A stretch of DNA of 44,241 nt from Polysphondylium violaceum (lineage: Eukaryota > Evosea > Eumycetozoa > Dictyosteliales > Dictyosteliaceae), in the NCBI GenBank assembly GCA_000277445.1, contig AJWJ01000153.1:1-44241 (forward strand), given 5' to 3'. Positions 1-11,159 of this stretch are shown piece after piece. Position 1 is the stretch's first letter. Every line of letters starts with the position of its first letter. The translations under genes were made by a program, and so were the position numbers. The notes below the pieces were generated by a model. It worked only from the letters and a program-made list of their open reading frames with translations, was not told where the DNA came from and did not search any database.

Positions 1-36
1 TTTACATCCAAAAAAAAAAAAAAACAAGTAGTTATA

Positions 37-46
37 TTTATAAATA
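37..46 (+). promoter_or_regulatory. TATA-like box before the PDAP1 gene
   Basis: TTTATAAATA lies 24 bases before the first ATG, after a 14-base A run at 11-24. Oligo-A/T next to TATAAATA is typical of dictyostelid promoters. It is close to the ATG, so the leader would be very short, or the real TATA lies left of the window. Confidence 0.3.
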
Positions 47-69
47 CAGAAACACACACACAGGATATA

Positions 70-712
70 ATGGGTGGATCAAAAAGAGGAGGAAAACCAG
101 CTGCAGGCGCTAAAGCTTTTGGTAGAGATTATGAGAAAAATAAATCCAGAGGTAAAGGTCAAGACAGAGTAGTTAGATACGATAACGAAGATGGCGAAGA
201 CATTGAAAAGAGAGAATCAGACTCTGAAAACAGCAGCGAGGAAGAGAAGCCAGTCAGAAGATCTTTCCTCAGTAAAAAGAAAGAAGTTGAGAGCAGTAGT
301 GAAGAAGAGAGCAGTGAAGAAGAAAGCAGTGAAGAAGAAGATGTTTCTAATCCAAACAGAATGAAGGCAGTCACAAAGAAAATCTCTGAAATTGACGTTA
401 ATGCCTCTGCTACTAAAGGTGCACAATTGTCTCGTAGAGAAAAAGAAGAATTGGCCAAACAAAACTATCAAGCTAGTCAAGCTAAACAACAACAAAAGGC
501 TGATATGGAACGTTTACAACTCATTAGAAAACAAAGAGAAGAAGCTGCTAAAAGAAGAGAAGAAGAGAAAAAAGGTAATTATACTCACTTCCTTACATAC
601 ATTAAAAATTAATCTTATATATATTTGATGAGCTCAATACTAACCGTCTATTCAATACAAACTTTTAGCTGCTGAAGAAAAAGCTGCCGAAAAACGTAGA
701 TTGGGTCTTTAA
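70..712 (+). CDS. PDAP1 / PP28 heat- and acid-stable phosphoprotein
   Basis: Two exons, 70-574 and 669-712 (intron 575-668, GTAATT...TTTTAG), give 182 residues, against about 181 for animal PDAP1 (28-kDa heat- and acid-stable phosphoprotein). The N-terminus is Gly/Lys-rich (MGGSKRGGKPAAG). The middle is acidic with repeated SSEEE units, which are good casein kinase 2-type targets. The C-terminal half carries the family core: NPNRMKAVTKKISEIDV, LSRREKEELAKQ and LQLIRKQREEAAKRREEE. The second exon adds a 14-residue Ala/Glu/Lys tail ending RRLGL. The family is widespread in eukaryotes; its molecular role is poorly defined, with animal members reported as growth-factor-associated phosphoproteins. 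The Lys/Glu-rich coiled segment predicts a soluble, largely disordered or helical protein. An AATAAA lies at 720-725. The gene converges with the Grp170 gene, 229 bases apart. Confidence 0.88.
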
Positions 713-941
713 ATTAATGAATAAAAGAATAGTATTAATAATAATAATATAACATACAACAACAAAACGCTCTACTATACTATATCTATGCTTAGAATCT
801 ACTCTTTGCATCGCAGATTATAAATTCAAGTGAGAAAGTATAGTAGGTTTATATATGTATTGACTTTAGATTCCATCAAATAAAAAAGCATAATCAAAAA
901 CATTATTTTAATAGAGTGCGTTTTATTATAATGATATCTCT

Positions 942-3848
942 TTAAAGTTCATCATGAGTATTGGTATGAGTGTTTTCATTATTGTTATTGTTTTCATTGT
1001 TTTCTTGTTGTGGTTGTTGTTGTTGTTGTTGTTGTTCTTGTTCTTCATTAACATTTTCTTCAGAACCACCGTTTTGTTCAACGTTTGGAGTTGGTTCACC
1101 GGCTTCAGTTGGTTTCTCTTCTGTGGTGTTTGGTTTAGATTTTGGAGTGGCTTTCTTTGGTGGAATTCTAATTTTCTTTTTAATCATATCTTTGGCCATC
1201 TTTTCCAATTCATAGATTTTGTATCTAATGTCGCTGGTGGAAAAAGACAAGTCTTTGGTGTAGTCGATCTCTTCTTTGGAGATTTCCTCTTTTTTATCTT
1301 CGGTCCATTTCTTGATGATATCAAATTTGGAAGAGAAATCCATCATTTCTTCAATGGTGAGATTATAGTCTTTGGCAATGTTGTTTACAAGTGGTTGGAA
1401 TTTCATGATTGCCTTTTCCAAGCCAACCAATTCAGATGGAACTTGTTGTTTTTGATGGACTCTGTGAGAGATGACACTTGCTTTCTTTTTAATGTCTTTG
1501 AGTTGAGTTTTGTATTGCTCAATGTCAGCGACACCATTGTCGAGTGCCTCAGAATACCATTCGTTGGCTTTGTTGAGCTCTTCCATGAGGGTGTCTCTTT
1601 CTTGTTGAGTTGAACAAGCTTGATATTCATCGTTGAATTCAAGTTCGCCACGGGTTTCATAGATAAATGCTTCTAAATTATTCATTTCCTTTCTCAAAGC
1701 TTTCAAATCCTTGTCTTTGGTATCCCATTCCAAGAGTTTTTTGCTGGCTTGTTGCATCATTTCCTTATCCAATGGTTTTACAGTCATGTATTCAATGTCA
1801 ACGGTAAGAGGTACTCTTTGAACTTTGGTTACCAATTCAGTTTCAACTTTGGCTGGTTCTGGTGCTTCGGTTTCTTTATTTTCTTCTGTTGAACTATTTT
1901 CCAAAGATTTATCTTGAGATTTAATATCTAAATAATGTAAATTAGTATTATTATTAATAAGTGTATTGATCAATCAATATATTTGAATAGTAACATACTT
2001 TTAGTCTTAATAGTGGTAACAGTAATTTCAGCTTCAGCTTTTTCCAATACAATCATTCCATTAGTGTTTAATCTAAATGAACAATGTACTTTTGGTTTAC
2101 CAGTGAAATTGAGTTTATCGCTGGCAACTGGAATGGCAGAGATTGAATATAATGCAATGTTGTTGAATGGTTCTGGTGAGGTGACATTTAATTTAAATGA
2201 TGAATCTGTATTAAATGACATGGTCTTTTTAATATTCAAACGAGAATGTGGTTTAAATAATTGAGTTACACTAGACTTCTTTTCATCAGCGGCACCTTCT
2301 TCAGTGGTAGTTTCTTCGGTGGTGGTTGGGTTGGATTGAATGATTTCAACATTGTAACCAACTGGTGAAATGTCTTTGAGACGAATATCTTTTACTCTGA
2401 AATAGGTTGTCAATGAGGCAGCATAAAACACGGCACCATTGGCCATGGCTTCATCACCATTCATGTGTTTATCCAAAACTTCACGTTTCATGTATTCTCT
2501 GAGAGCTTGTTGGATTGCGGGTACTCTTGTACCACCACCAACGAGTTCGATTAAATCGATTTGTTCTTGTTTAAGTCCAGTTGATTCAATAATCTTTTTC
2601 AATGGTTTAATGGCTCTTTCAACCAATGGTGCAATCAATTCCTCAAACTTTTGTTTGGTAATTGTAGCAGAGAAATCATTGTCATCAATTAATCCACCAA
2701 TATGAATACCAGCTTGTTGATTAACACTTAATGTTTCTTTTGCTTTAGTACATTCCTTTAAAAGTTTAATAGTAACTTTAGCATCATCTACATTGAAATT
2801 TGGATGATTCCTAAATAAAAATAGCAATAATGAGTATTAGTATGAATCACATAATAATAATAATAATAAGATATAACAATCTATACTTTTTAATCAATGA
2901 TTTGAAATAATTAACAATGACTAAATCAAAATCGTAACCACCTAAGCTATCGTCCCATGCTAAATCTTTGACAATGATGGAAGTGACAGTTTTGTTTTTA
3001 GCTGAACCCTTGATTGATTCAACATGAGAAGAATATTCAACCAATGATAAACGAGTGTACTTGGCACCCATATCATAGATGATGACAGTTTGGTTCTTCT
3101 CATCAAAAGTTCTATCCATAGCATAGTTTATAGCGGCAGCGTTGGAATCGTGGACCAATGATAAAACATTTAATCCTGCCAATTGTGCAGCATCTAAAAG
3201 AGCTTGTCTTTGTTGTTGATTGAGGAATGCTGGAATTGTAATAACGCAATCCTTGATTCTAATGCCAGAGTATAAAGTAGTCAACTCTCTGATTCTTTCC
3301 AACAACATACCAGTTAATTCCTCTGGTGAATAGTTTACTTGATCATCATATCTAATTGCAAATGTATTTCTATCTGTATCATTGGAGACACTGTAACCTA
3401 AAATACCTCCACCAACTTTTTGAACATATCCATCTTGATATTGTGTACCAAGGAATGGTGTAATAAGATTATAAGTTTGTTGAGGATTTCTAGCCCACTA
3501 TTAATGAAACTATTGTATTAGTATATCTAATCTAATCTTCTATTTATTATCCATTATTCAATCTATAATATTAATATTTACTAAACCAAAAGAATCTGCA
3601 GAGAATACTCTTTCATTTCTAAACCAACCAATGGATGAAATGGTCTTTCTTCCAGATTGTTCATTTAATACAATATCAAAATTACCAGTTTTAATAAGGG
3701 CAACTTTAAAGGTCTGTGAGCCTAAATCAATACCAATAACATTGGCATTAATACATTGGATCATAAAAATGATACCAAATATCATTAACATCATCTTCAT
3801 CATCTTTGATGAGACAATGTTATTAATTTTACAACAGTTGTTATTCAT
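942..3848 (-). CDS. HYOU1: ER-lumenal Hsp70-family chaperone Grp170/HYOU1, HDEL-tailed
   Basis: Four exons on the minus strand, 3848-3582, 3497-2887, 2810-1999 and 1927-942, stay in frame and give 891 residues, typical of Grp170 (Lhs1/HYOU1). A hydrophobic signal peptide covers about residues 16-36. The Hsp70 nucleotide-binding fold follows: [16 protein letters not shown] (about 38-53, phosphate 1), [13 protein letters not shown] (227-239, phosphate 2) and [16 protein letters not shown] (381-396, adenosine). A beta domain and a long helical C-terminal region follow, then a Gln/Asn/Glu-rich stretch. The last four residues are HDEL, the ER retrieval signal, so the protein is retained in the ER lumen. 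Family role: nucleotide exchange factor for BiP and holdase for unfolded secretory proteins. The DLGSQ and large C-terminal domain favour Grp170 over BiP. The first ATG is at 3848; M16 is a second possible start. A bZIP-type TGACGT lies about 80 bases upstream. Confidence 0.93.
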
Positions 3849-4240
3849 CGTGTGGTGCTATTGGTATTATATTCTATATATAAATATATCTATATATAAA
3901 TAAATATCTGTATGAAAGAGATGAACGTCACAAAATTTCAATAATATTATTGGAGTCTCATTTTTTTTATTTTTATTTTTTTTTTACAATTTTTATTTTT
4001 TTGAGCATCGTCACCAAACACGCGTTAACTGGTTTTTTCTTCGTTTTTTTATCTTTTTTGGATGACTGGGCATGCATTCAGGCATTAGTTCATGCTTAGT
4101 CACCTTTTTTGTCTCGTCACTTGAATGAGTGTTTATTTGAAAGTAAATCAGTATTGTATCTGGTAATAGAGATAAAAAACAATAATAATGAGAACAAGAC
4201 CAGAATAAATTGGCTGCAATATTTAACAAATTAATTAATT
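3849..4240. other. Spacer between Grp170 and PPR gene A
   Basis: This holds the Grp170 promoter and the 3' end region of the downstream minus-strand neighbour's transcription unit. It is AT-rich with T runs at 3961-4000, and a short mixed-composition stretch (4010-4110) that includes GCATGC. No gene was seen; a 72-codon open frame at 4011-4229 (-) has no recognisable features. Confidence 0.6.
3925..3930 (-). promoter_or_regulatory. Possible bZIP/UPR-type TGACGT element
   Basis: On the minus strand TGACGTTC lies about 80 bases upstream of the Grp170 ATG. TGACGT(G) is the core of the unfolded-protein-response element bound by XBP1/ATF6/Hac1-type bZIP factors in animals and fungi. The match is only six to seven bases, so function is inferred from position and gene role. 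Confidence 0.3.
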
Positions 4241-7200
4241 TTATTGTTGATTAACTGAATCTGGATCCAAAAAATTATATTTGTTGGTTCTGAAAATAGC
4301 AGAGTAATCTATGGTTTCTTTGGTGGCGTTGGTGGTGTTTTTATAGGATTTTTTGCCAGAGTACTTTGGACGGCTGGATGAGGAAGAGGAAGAGGTTTTA
4401 AACGATGATGAGGATACTTTGGATTTATATGGTTTGGCTTGTGAAATGGAGGAGGGATCGTAGGTGTCTAGATCGTAATTATGAGTGCCTTCCTCGTCGT
4501 CATAGTCGTCTTGGATTTGATTGATTTTAAAGTATTGGGCACCATCGTCGCTTGAACTACTATTGAAACGAGTGGTGTTGTTGTTAGAGTTTTTCTTTTC
4601 TTTTCGTGAGCTATCTGGTCTGTCCAAGACAATATCTTCTTCAGACAATTCAATGTTTGTCATAAAAACTTTGGGTTTTCCAGTGAGTGAGGTATTCATG
4701 GTCATTATGTGACTTTGTTCTTCAAATTCTTCGTTTATAGTTTCATTTTTGTTGTTGTTGGAGTTATTTACATTGTTGTTGGTTATTGATTCGATATCGT
4801 GTTCAAAAGAGGCGGCAGCATTTTCATTGGCTGTGGCAGTGGCAGCAGCGTTTGCTCTTCTTTCTTTGCCTTCTTTCTTCTTTCTCTTCCAAATGTATGG
4901 TTCTGGTGCATTGATAAAGTTTGCATTTATAAAGTCAAACGACTCTTGCGAGATTGGAATCTCTGGACCTGGATTATCGATTCTCTCTTGGACCTCTGTG
5001 ATATCGAGTATTCTGAGAGTGGTGGTCGCACTAAAGATGGATTTGGATGCGAGATCCAATTGACCAGCAGTCAAGAGACCGACGACAACAGAGTTCCAAA
5101 TGACATCCGAGTCTTTCCAAAGGAGAGGATTCTCTTGGGCCAACAGTGTCATGGCGTTCGAGATATCCCTTTTAATGAAATCACAATAGAACTTGAGATC
5201 AAACACAATGGAACGCATATTGGCTGGACAATCCTTCAAGAGTGACACATAGGCAGATGGGTCTTGAGTACGAATGTCAATCATTGCTTGGAGGAAAATA
5301 GGTCCATAAGGTAATGTGTCGCTTTCAATATACTTTAGCAATGCACGTTGGAGATTGTCAGTTTGGTTGAGTCTATAGTAGTGTGTGAGATGGAAATCCT
5401 TCTTTTCGTTGGTGCCCTGCAACAACATGCTCTGCTCAATGATGTTTTTGTGGAGCAACTCCATTTGTTGCGAGGAGGGAGTTGTGGTTAAAAAGTTGGG
5501 AATGGAACGCAGGACTTGGGTTCTGAGGAGACCCATTGGGGTGAGCTTGTCAATCTCTCTCATCACGCCCATGACTTCAAGATTGTCGTATGCGTCCTGG
5601 AGGTGTTTGTTGGGGTAGTTGAGTTTGTGGATTTTGAATGCTTGATGACGTGATTTCCAAAACTCGAGTAAAGTCTTTTCCGAGGCAATGGCTTGGGTAT
5701 GTGCACGTTTGGCCTTGAGTTCTTTGATTTGGGATTCATGGTAAAAGACAAAGAAGTCCAATGTAAATTTGTTGGGCGACAAATTGTACTTAACGATACG
5801 GTCGCCGTACCAACGCAAGGCAGTGTGGTAACGTTTGAGTTTGAGATAGTCTCTAATGATTTGGTTGGTAAGAATACTCATCGAGGCCTTTGGTAGATTG
5901 GGTATCTTGGCGACAACTCGGCTGAATATGGTGTCGATCGAGTGGATTTGGCAGTAGACAATAATGAATGACATCTTTTTCCAACAAGAGGGGCTATTGA
6001 ACAAGTAGTCGATAAAGGTGTCCAACAATTCTAGTTGGTTCTTTCTCGCGAGCATCTCGAGGATGCTATAGTCGATAATGGCATCCGAGGCAATTTGGTT
6101 TGAGTCCATCTGCTTCATGAGATCCAAACAAGAGCTATAGTCGTCGTTTTTGATCATGTACACCATAAAGAGATTGTACATTCTGAAATTGGGTTTGTGT
6201 CTTTGGAGGTAGATCTCATAGATTGTCTGGGAGAGATCGTATTGGTCCATGTCCAAGAGATAGGCCACGCAGTTTCTGTAAAAGTTTTGACTGCACAAGC
6301 CGCTCTCCTCCAACTCGGTCACGAGGTGCGAGAGGTTATAGTCGTTTCTCCAAAGCTCGATCAGGAGCTTGTAAAATATAGAGTTTAATATAAAGTTTGG
6401 CGAATGCACGGCATACACTCTGATAATCTCGACCAGTTTATCATACTCTTTTCTGGGGGTGAGGTAGTTGACAAAGTGGTGGAGTGAACGGTAGCATGTG
6501 TTGTTCAACATGGATGAGTTTGTCTCTCTAAACAACTTTACCACATCAAGGGCAGAGTTGAGGTCGTCCAGTGTCAAATAGGCACGGACCAAGTCGGGTC
6601 CCAACACACTTTGTGTGATTTTGAATTGAGAGGTCTTTATTGTCTTGATCCAGTACTTCAAGGACACAGTCTCTTGTTTTTGACAAAAGTATGTCAAAAT
6701 GATGGAAAACGATATTGAGTCAAACTCAATTTCATTTGATTCATATCTATTCAAAATTGATCCAAACACCTTTTCGTCTTGTTGATTGGCATAGTATTGT
6801 AAAAATGTATTTATCACTGAAGGTTGTAGGAAATGCTTTGTGTTTTTAATCCATTGATATAATTCATTGACTTCTGTACTTGTATATTTTCCTAATTTCA
6901 AGTCTGATTCAAATCTAAGTATTGTATTAAATAAGTTAGGATATTGGCTATTGTTGATAGAAGCAAACAATATACATACACTGAATGGGTTCTTTCACAA
7001 TCTAAACCATAATTTAATTTAAGTTGATGGACAAGTAATGGATCCTTGGTTTTCTTGTTTTGGTATTTTAATACTGATGGGGCATCGTTGCTATTAATTT
7101 CATCGACAGATTCATTGGTAATGTCATCGACAATATCATTAAATGATTTATCATTAATATCTCTTTTTGCTTCATTTACTACAGAGTTTGTTTGGTAAAA

Positions 7201-7998
7201 GTTTGATGAATTGAAATCCAATGGGAAAAGGTTATCTACAATCAAAGCCTTGGTTCTATTGACTAAAAATTCATTTGGGGCAACATGGCTTTTGTTGTCG
7301 CCGTAGTCGTTGTTGTCGTTGTTGTTGTCATTTTCAATGTTGTCGTTGTTGTCATCACCACCAATATTGCCGCTGGCTTTTGAGACACCGGTCTCTTTGA
7401 TCCAAAGTTGAGAAGGATACAATGAGATTGGCTGCATTTCGGTTTTCTGTATTCTAAATTTACTGGCCTTGGTGGCATCCTCTCGGATGGTTCTGTGAAT
7501 GTATTTGATTTGTTTGGCTTTGTATTTCATTTCATCCTCGATGGGCAACTCGAGGCGTTGTTCGAGTTGGCTGGGTGACTGTTGTTTCATAAATTGTTTA
7601 GACTGCTTGTCATTGTAGAGACGTTGATGGGGCAGTGACTTAAAGTCCTTTTTTCCGGCACTGATGCCAGGTGCCATGACGGCATCGTTTCGCTCTCTAA
7701 ATTTCTTGGAGAGGGTTTGTCTGTATGGGTCATAGTATGAGAGTGGTCTTGGTTGCTCTATTTGTTTATCGGCCTCCTCCTTATCGGCCTCCAAAGCCTC
7801 CAAATTGACGGGTAGTGGGTCAATGTCGAGGGCCTTTCGTGTGCTCTTGAGATTGACAAAAAACTCTTCTATTTCCGGTGCCGACAATGCACTGTTCTTG
7901 TTGCTGTATAATCTGCCATTCGTACCATTTATAAAATTGCCCCCCTTACACAACAATGTCGTGGCTTTATATGATTTTGAATGAAATAATTGATTCAT
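4241..7998 (-). CDS. Mitochondrial PPR-like repeat protein (paralogue A)
   Basis: Two exons, 7998-6980 and 6914-4241 (65-base intron, GTATGT...ACTTAG), give about 1230 residues. The N-terminus (MNQLFHSKSYKATTLLCKGG... then GRLYSN) is basic, hydroxylated and free of acidic residues, as in a mitochondrial presequence. Residues about 340-760 are tandem helical pairs of pentatricopeptide type, for example FRMYNLFMVYMIKNDDYSSC and IIRDYLKLKRYHTALRWYGD. The C-terminal quarter is low complexity: Asn runs, acidic stretches and a Ser-rich basic segment. It resembles the gene at 11160-14392 in several blocks and shares its intron position and phase, so the two are paralogues. PPR proteins bind organellar RNA in a sequence-specific way; the target here is unknown. 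An alternative acceptor at 6947 would make a 32-base intron, which is less likely. No catalytic domain was seen. Confidence 0.8.
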
Positions 7999-8316
7999 TT
8001 CTGTGTATATATGGATGTTTTGACTACAGATAATCTATTTAAAGATCACCTGTTTAACAATAGATATAAAAAAAATAAAAACAATGGTGTGTGTGATTGA
8101 TCCGATATAATATAAGTTCAATTAATACTACAAACAGACACAATCTACAATACGAGGCAAAGACTCCTTTTTTCATCAAAAAACGAAAATTACAAAATTA
8201 AAAAAAATTAAAAAAATTAAAAAAAAAAAAACGAAAAAAATAAAATTTGCTGTCTCAAATGAATATATTGGTTGGATTATTTATTAAATATCTCTACCAA
8301 TCAATTGATAAGAGTT
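7999..8316. other. Spacer with A/T homopolymers
   Basis: AT-rich spacer between two minus-strand genes: promoter of PPR gene A and 3' region of the small Ser-rich gene. It contains A-rich runs at 8170-8235. No coding signal was seen. Confidence 0.6.
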
Positions 8317-8607
8317 CTAGTTCTTTAAGCAACCCAATAACCATTTCATAAAACTGTCATTGAGTTTTTTAAGTTCTGCTTCATAGTCAACCTTGGGAGT
8401 CATATCCCCAATGGGAGTGGTGATTGCTGAGGTGCTCAATGAATTCATTCCGCTAACAGAGACAGAAACAGAGTTTGAGGAAATAGATGAACTGGTCATA
8501 GATTTACATGGGTTGGCAACGTGAGCAAGAGTTGCTATTAAGAAATAAAATATCTATTAGAATTATTTATTATTTATCATAGATAATAAATACTTACAAA
8601 AAATCAT
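8317..8607 (-). CDS. Small Ser-rich dictyostelid-type protein
   Basis: Not firmly recognised. A 10-base first exon (8607-8598: ATG ATT TTT T) precedes a GTAAGT donor; exon 2 (8534-8317) begins after TTAATAG and keeps the frame, giving 75 residues. The protein starts MIFSTLAHVANPCKSMTSSS, continues Ser/Val/Thr-rich, and ends with an amphipathic stretch, LKKLNDSFMKWLLGCLKN-like. The short MxFSxLxxxxNPxKS opening with a Ser run vaguely recalls the small hssA/2C-type families of dictyostelids, but the Gly/Cys-rich core of those proteins is missing, so this is a weak suggestion. A good TATA box about 65 bases upstream supports transcription. It is divergent from the beta-helix membrane protein gene. 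If unspliced, an open frame from an internal ATG at 8499 would give only 60 residues. Confidence 0.5.
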
Positions 8608-8670
8608 TGTTTGTGTGAATATTGTAGAGATAATCAGAATAAGAATGAATGAATGAATAATTTGTAGCTA

Positions 8671-8679
8671 CTATTTATA
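8671..8679 (-). promoter_or_regulatory. TATA box for the small Ser-rich gene
   Basis: On the minus strand TATAAATAG lies 64-72 bases before the ATG at 8607, next to the 8-base palindrome GTCATGAC (8683-8690). Position and sequence fit a dictyostelid core promoter. Confidence 0.5.
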
Positions 8680-8856
8680 CAAGTCATGACAAGTGACACA
8701 TTTCTATATTATTTATTATTTTTTAATAATTAGGCTTTTATATATTATAATTTTCTATATTGAGAGTTTTTTTCAAAGGTGGAAAAATTACACTGTATCC
8801 AATTTCTATTTTTTTGAACGGGAGAATTAAAGAGAACTGGAAAGAGAGAGGAGGAA

Positions 8857-9039
8857 ATGGACAATACTTTTAGAAAAAAGGTAGAGAGTCAAAAACTCGG
8901 AGAAATGTTCTATTTAAAAATTTATCATCTCCCAAGAACATTTAAAGACATCATTCACGAAATTCAGAAAAAATATATTCACTACCCCTCAACAATTTTA
9001 AGATTCATGACGATCACCTTGAAAATCAAGAATACATAA
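8857..9039 (+). other. Unrecognised 60-codon open frame
   Basis: An ATG-started frame of 60 codons lies in the divergent spacer. It is less AT-rich than its surroundings and encodes a basic, Ile/Lys-rich peptide with no domain or signal peptide. It follows a purine-rich segment (8817-8856). It may be a small gene, a leader exon or chance; nothing else supports it. Confidence 0.15.
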
Positions 9040-9151
9040 GAAAAATCAATTTCCGAATTGCTTTTAGAAAAATCTTCTTTTTTTTTGATTTCTTGAGAAC
9101 TTTTTTTTATTTAATTTTTATTTTTTATATTTTTCAAATTTGATGATGTGG

Positions 9152-9166
9152 TGACGTCTATAAATT
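9152..9166 (+). promoter_or_regulatory. CRE-like TGACGTC next to TATA box
   Basis: TGACGTC (9152-9158) is directly followed by TATAAATT (9159-9166), 108 bases before the ATG of the beta-helix protein. The TATA assignment is reasonable. The bZIP-site assignment rests on seven bases. Confidence 0.4.
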
Positions 9167-9273
9167 CTCCATGCTGCTATGTTCATTTTATTATTTTCAA
9201 TCTTGATCTTACACTCCAAGTAAGAGGATCATATTTTTTTTATTTTTATTTTTTATATCTATATCTATAAAAA

Positions 9274-10997
9274 ATGATAAAACCATCTATTTTATTATCA
9301 TTGTTTGTTTTATTGTTTGTTGTGTGTGGTGGTGTTTATAGTGAGACAACAGTGCTCTATGTCAAGTCATCTGCACAGCAGAAAACATACTGCGGTGCAT
9401 ACCAAAGTGACCCATGCTCGAGTATTGACCTTGCATTGGAAAATTTCAAAAAAACAACAAGCCCCGCCAAATACTCCAACGGTGTCACCGTTGTATTGAT
9501 GGATCAAATCTATAACCTGGTTTCGGAATCGGTTGAAGTCACTGGCCTCAACGTAACCATCACATCCAACCAAGGCATACAAACCACAATCTATGGCCAA
9601 GATAGATCCCAAGCACTCTTTGTCATCAAACCAAGCATACAGCCCACCACCTTTATCATTGACAGAGTTGCCTTCCAATCGTTCAACAGCGGCCCCATTG
9701 CAAACTTTCAATTCTCGTCGAACGGCTCCACCAACAAGGTCACTCTCAAGAGAGTCATTGTCACAGAGTCGATACAAGACGGCGCCGTCTTGTTTAATGT
9801 CTCCCAAAGTCTCAAAGGATCCGACACCACTTTCAATATCTTCGACAGTTTATTTGACCACAACAATGTCTTATTGATGGATGCTTACAAAATCTCTGTC
9901 AACATTCAAAACAGTTCTTTTTACAACAACACCAACGATATCTTGTTTGATCTTCACCAAACCAACAGCACCATAAACAATTGTTTGTTCAATTTTTCAG
10001 GCTCTATTACTTTTGATTATGGAGGATCTGCTTTTATCAACTCGTCAACATTTTCCAATGGCACTTCAGCCTATCCACCCATTACCACAAAATCCGATCT
10101 TGTTGTTTCAAATTCCATTTTCCAATATAATATTGGTAACTCTGCTGGTGGCGTGAGTATTGATATTTAGAATATGTGTAAATAGAAAGCAACCAATATT
10201 TACTAATACTCTTGCATATAATCTAGATTCTATTCATTGGTTCACACTTTAAAATCAATAACTGTCAATTTATCAATAATAATGGTTTCGCAGGTGCACT
10301 TTCCTTTACCAGTTCATCCATGGGATTCGTTCAAAACTCATTGTTGTTGGATAATTATGGATCTGGTTCTATGGCCTTTTATGCCTCTTCCAGTACTGTC
10401 AGTGTATCAAATACTAATATAACTACATCATTTGCTATGCAAGGTTCCTACAACCAACTCATTGACGTTGAATACTCGACTATTAGTTTCTCCAACTCGA
10501 TAGTATCATCCCAATCCATTCCATGGGGCACCTTTTCAGTGGTCTCTTGTACAACAAGTTCTATCTCTGTGGCCAACACCACCATCGACTCTAATGGCTA
10601 TGATGCCACGGCCCGTAACCACGGCAACAATATTTTATTTGACTGTGTCCCCAGTTCATGTCTAGTGGCCAACATCGATACCAGTTACGACAACTCTCCC
10701 ACCTATCAATGTGATAAATTCCAATACAGAGACTATGATCCCGTCGTAAGAGTATATTTACTCACAGGCTTAATTATTTCAATTGGATTTTTTGTTATTG
10801 GTGTCATTATCATTGGTTGTTGTATTAAAAGATCAAAAGCTTGTAAAGACAATACCATCCAACCTGAAGGAAATAGTTTTGTTATTAATATCGTTGGTGA
10901 AACTAAACCATTGGTTGCTAACAACAACAATATGAATAACAAAATTATTACACCCACTGCCATCATTACTGCTCCTTCAGGATATTCTTATATTTAA
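9274..10997 (+). CDS. Secreted/cell-surface beta-helix repeat protein with one membrane segment
   Basis: Two exons, 9274-10152 and 10227-10997 (74-base intron, GTGAGT...ATCTAG, phase 0), give 549 residues. Residues 1-23 are a clear signal peptide (MIKPSILLSLFVLLFVVCGG). Residues 24-60 hold CG....DPC.SI..AL, an opening common to large dictyostelid families of pectin-lyase-like surface proteins. Residues about 60-440 are short repeats of alternating beta strands with Asn ladders (for example SSFYNNTN, NNCLFNFSG, NSIFQYN), fitting a right-handed parallel beta-helix with many N-glycosylation sites. One transmembrane helix lies at about 468-492, followed by a basic CCIKRSK anchor and a cytosolic Asn-rich tail of about 57 residues. 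A role in adhesion, matrix or recognition is plausible but not shown. No catalytic residues of pectate lyases are identifiable. Confidence 0.8.
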
Positions 10998-11159
10998 ATA
11001 ACATTGTGTTTTAATAAACTACCATTACTTAATGGTCATCTCTTTTGTAAATATGATATTTACTTTTTATTCCTGTATTGTATTTATTATAATAATATTT
11101 CTCAAGGATCTTTAATTCTTGCTGATTATAATATAAATAACATAACAATATATTTATTT

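Noticed and set aside
954-1613. 219-codon open frame on the + strand
   Set aside because: It is antisense to the last Grp170 exon. Its Phe/Leu/Val-rich composition is the mirror of Gln/Lys/Glu codons, with no domain.
3849-3864. ERSE-like CCAAT...CCACACG next to the Grp170 ATG
   Set aside because: The spacing differs from CCAAT-N9-CCACG, and it sits directly against the start codon, so it is probably leader sequence.
4749-5245. Overlapping + strand open frames of 104 and 148 codons
   Set aside because: Antisense shadows of the PPR paralogue A coding exon; no recognisable protein.
6947-6979. 32-base intron option in PPR paralogue A
   Set aside because: In frame, but far shorter than any other intron here. 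The 65-base option aligns the splice point with paralogue B.
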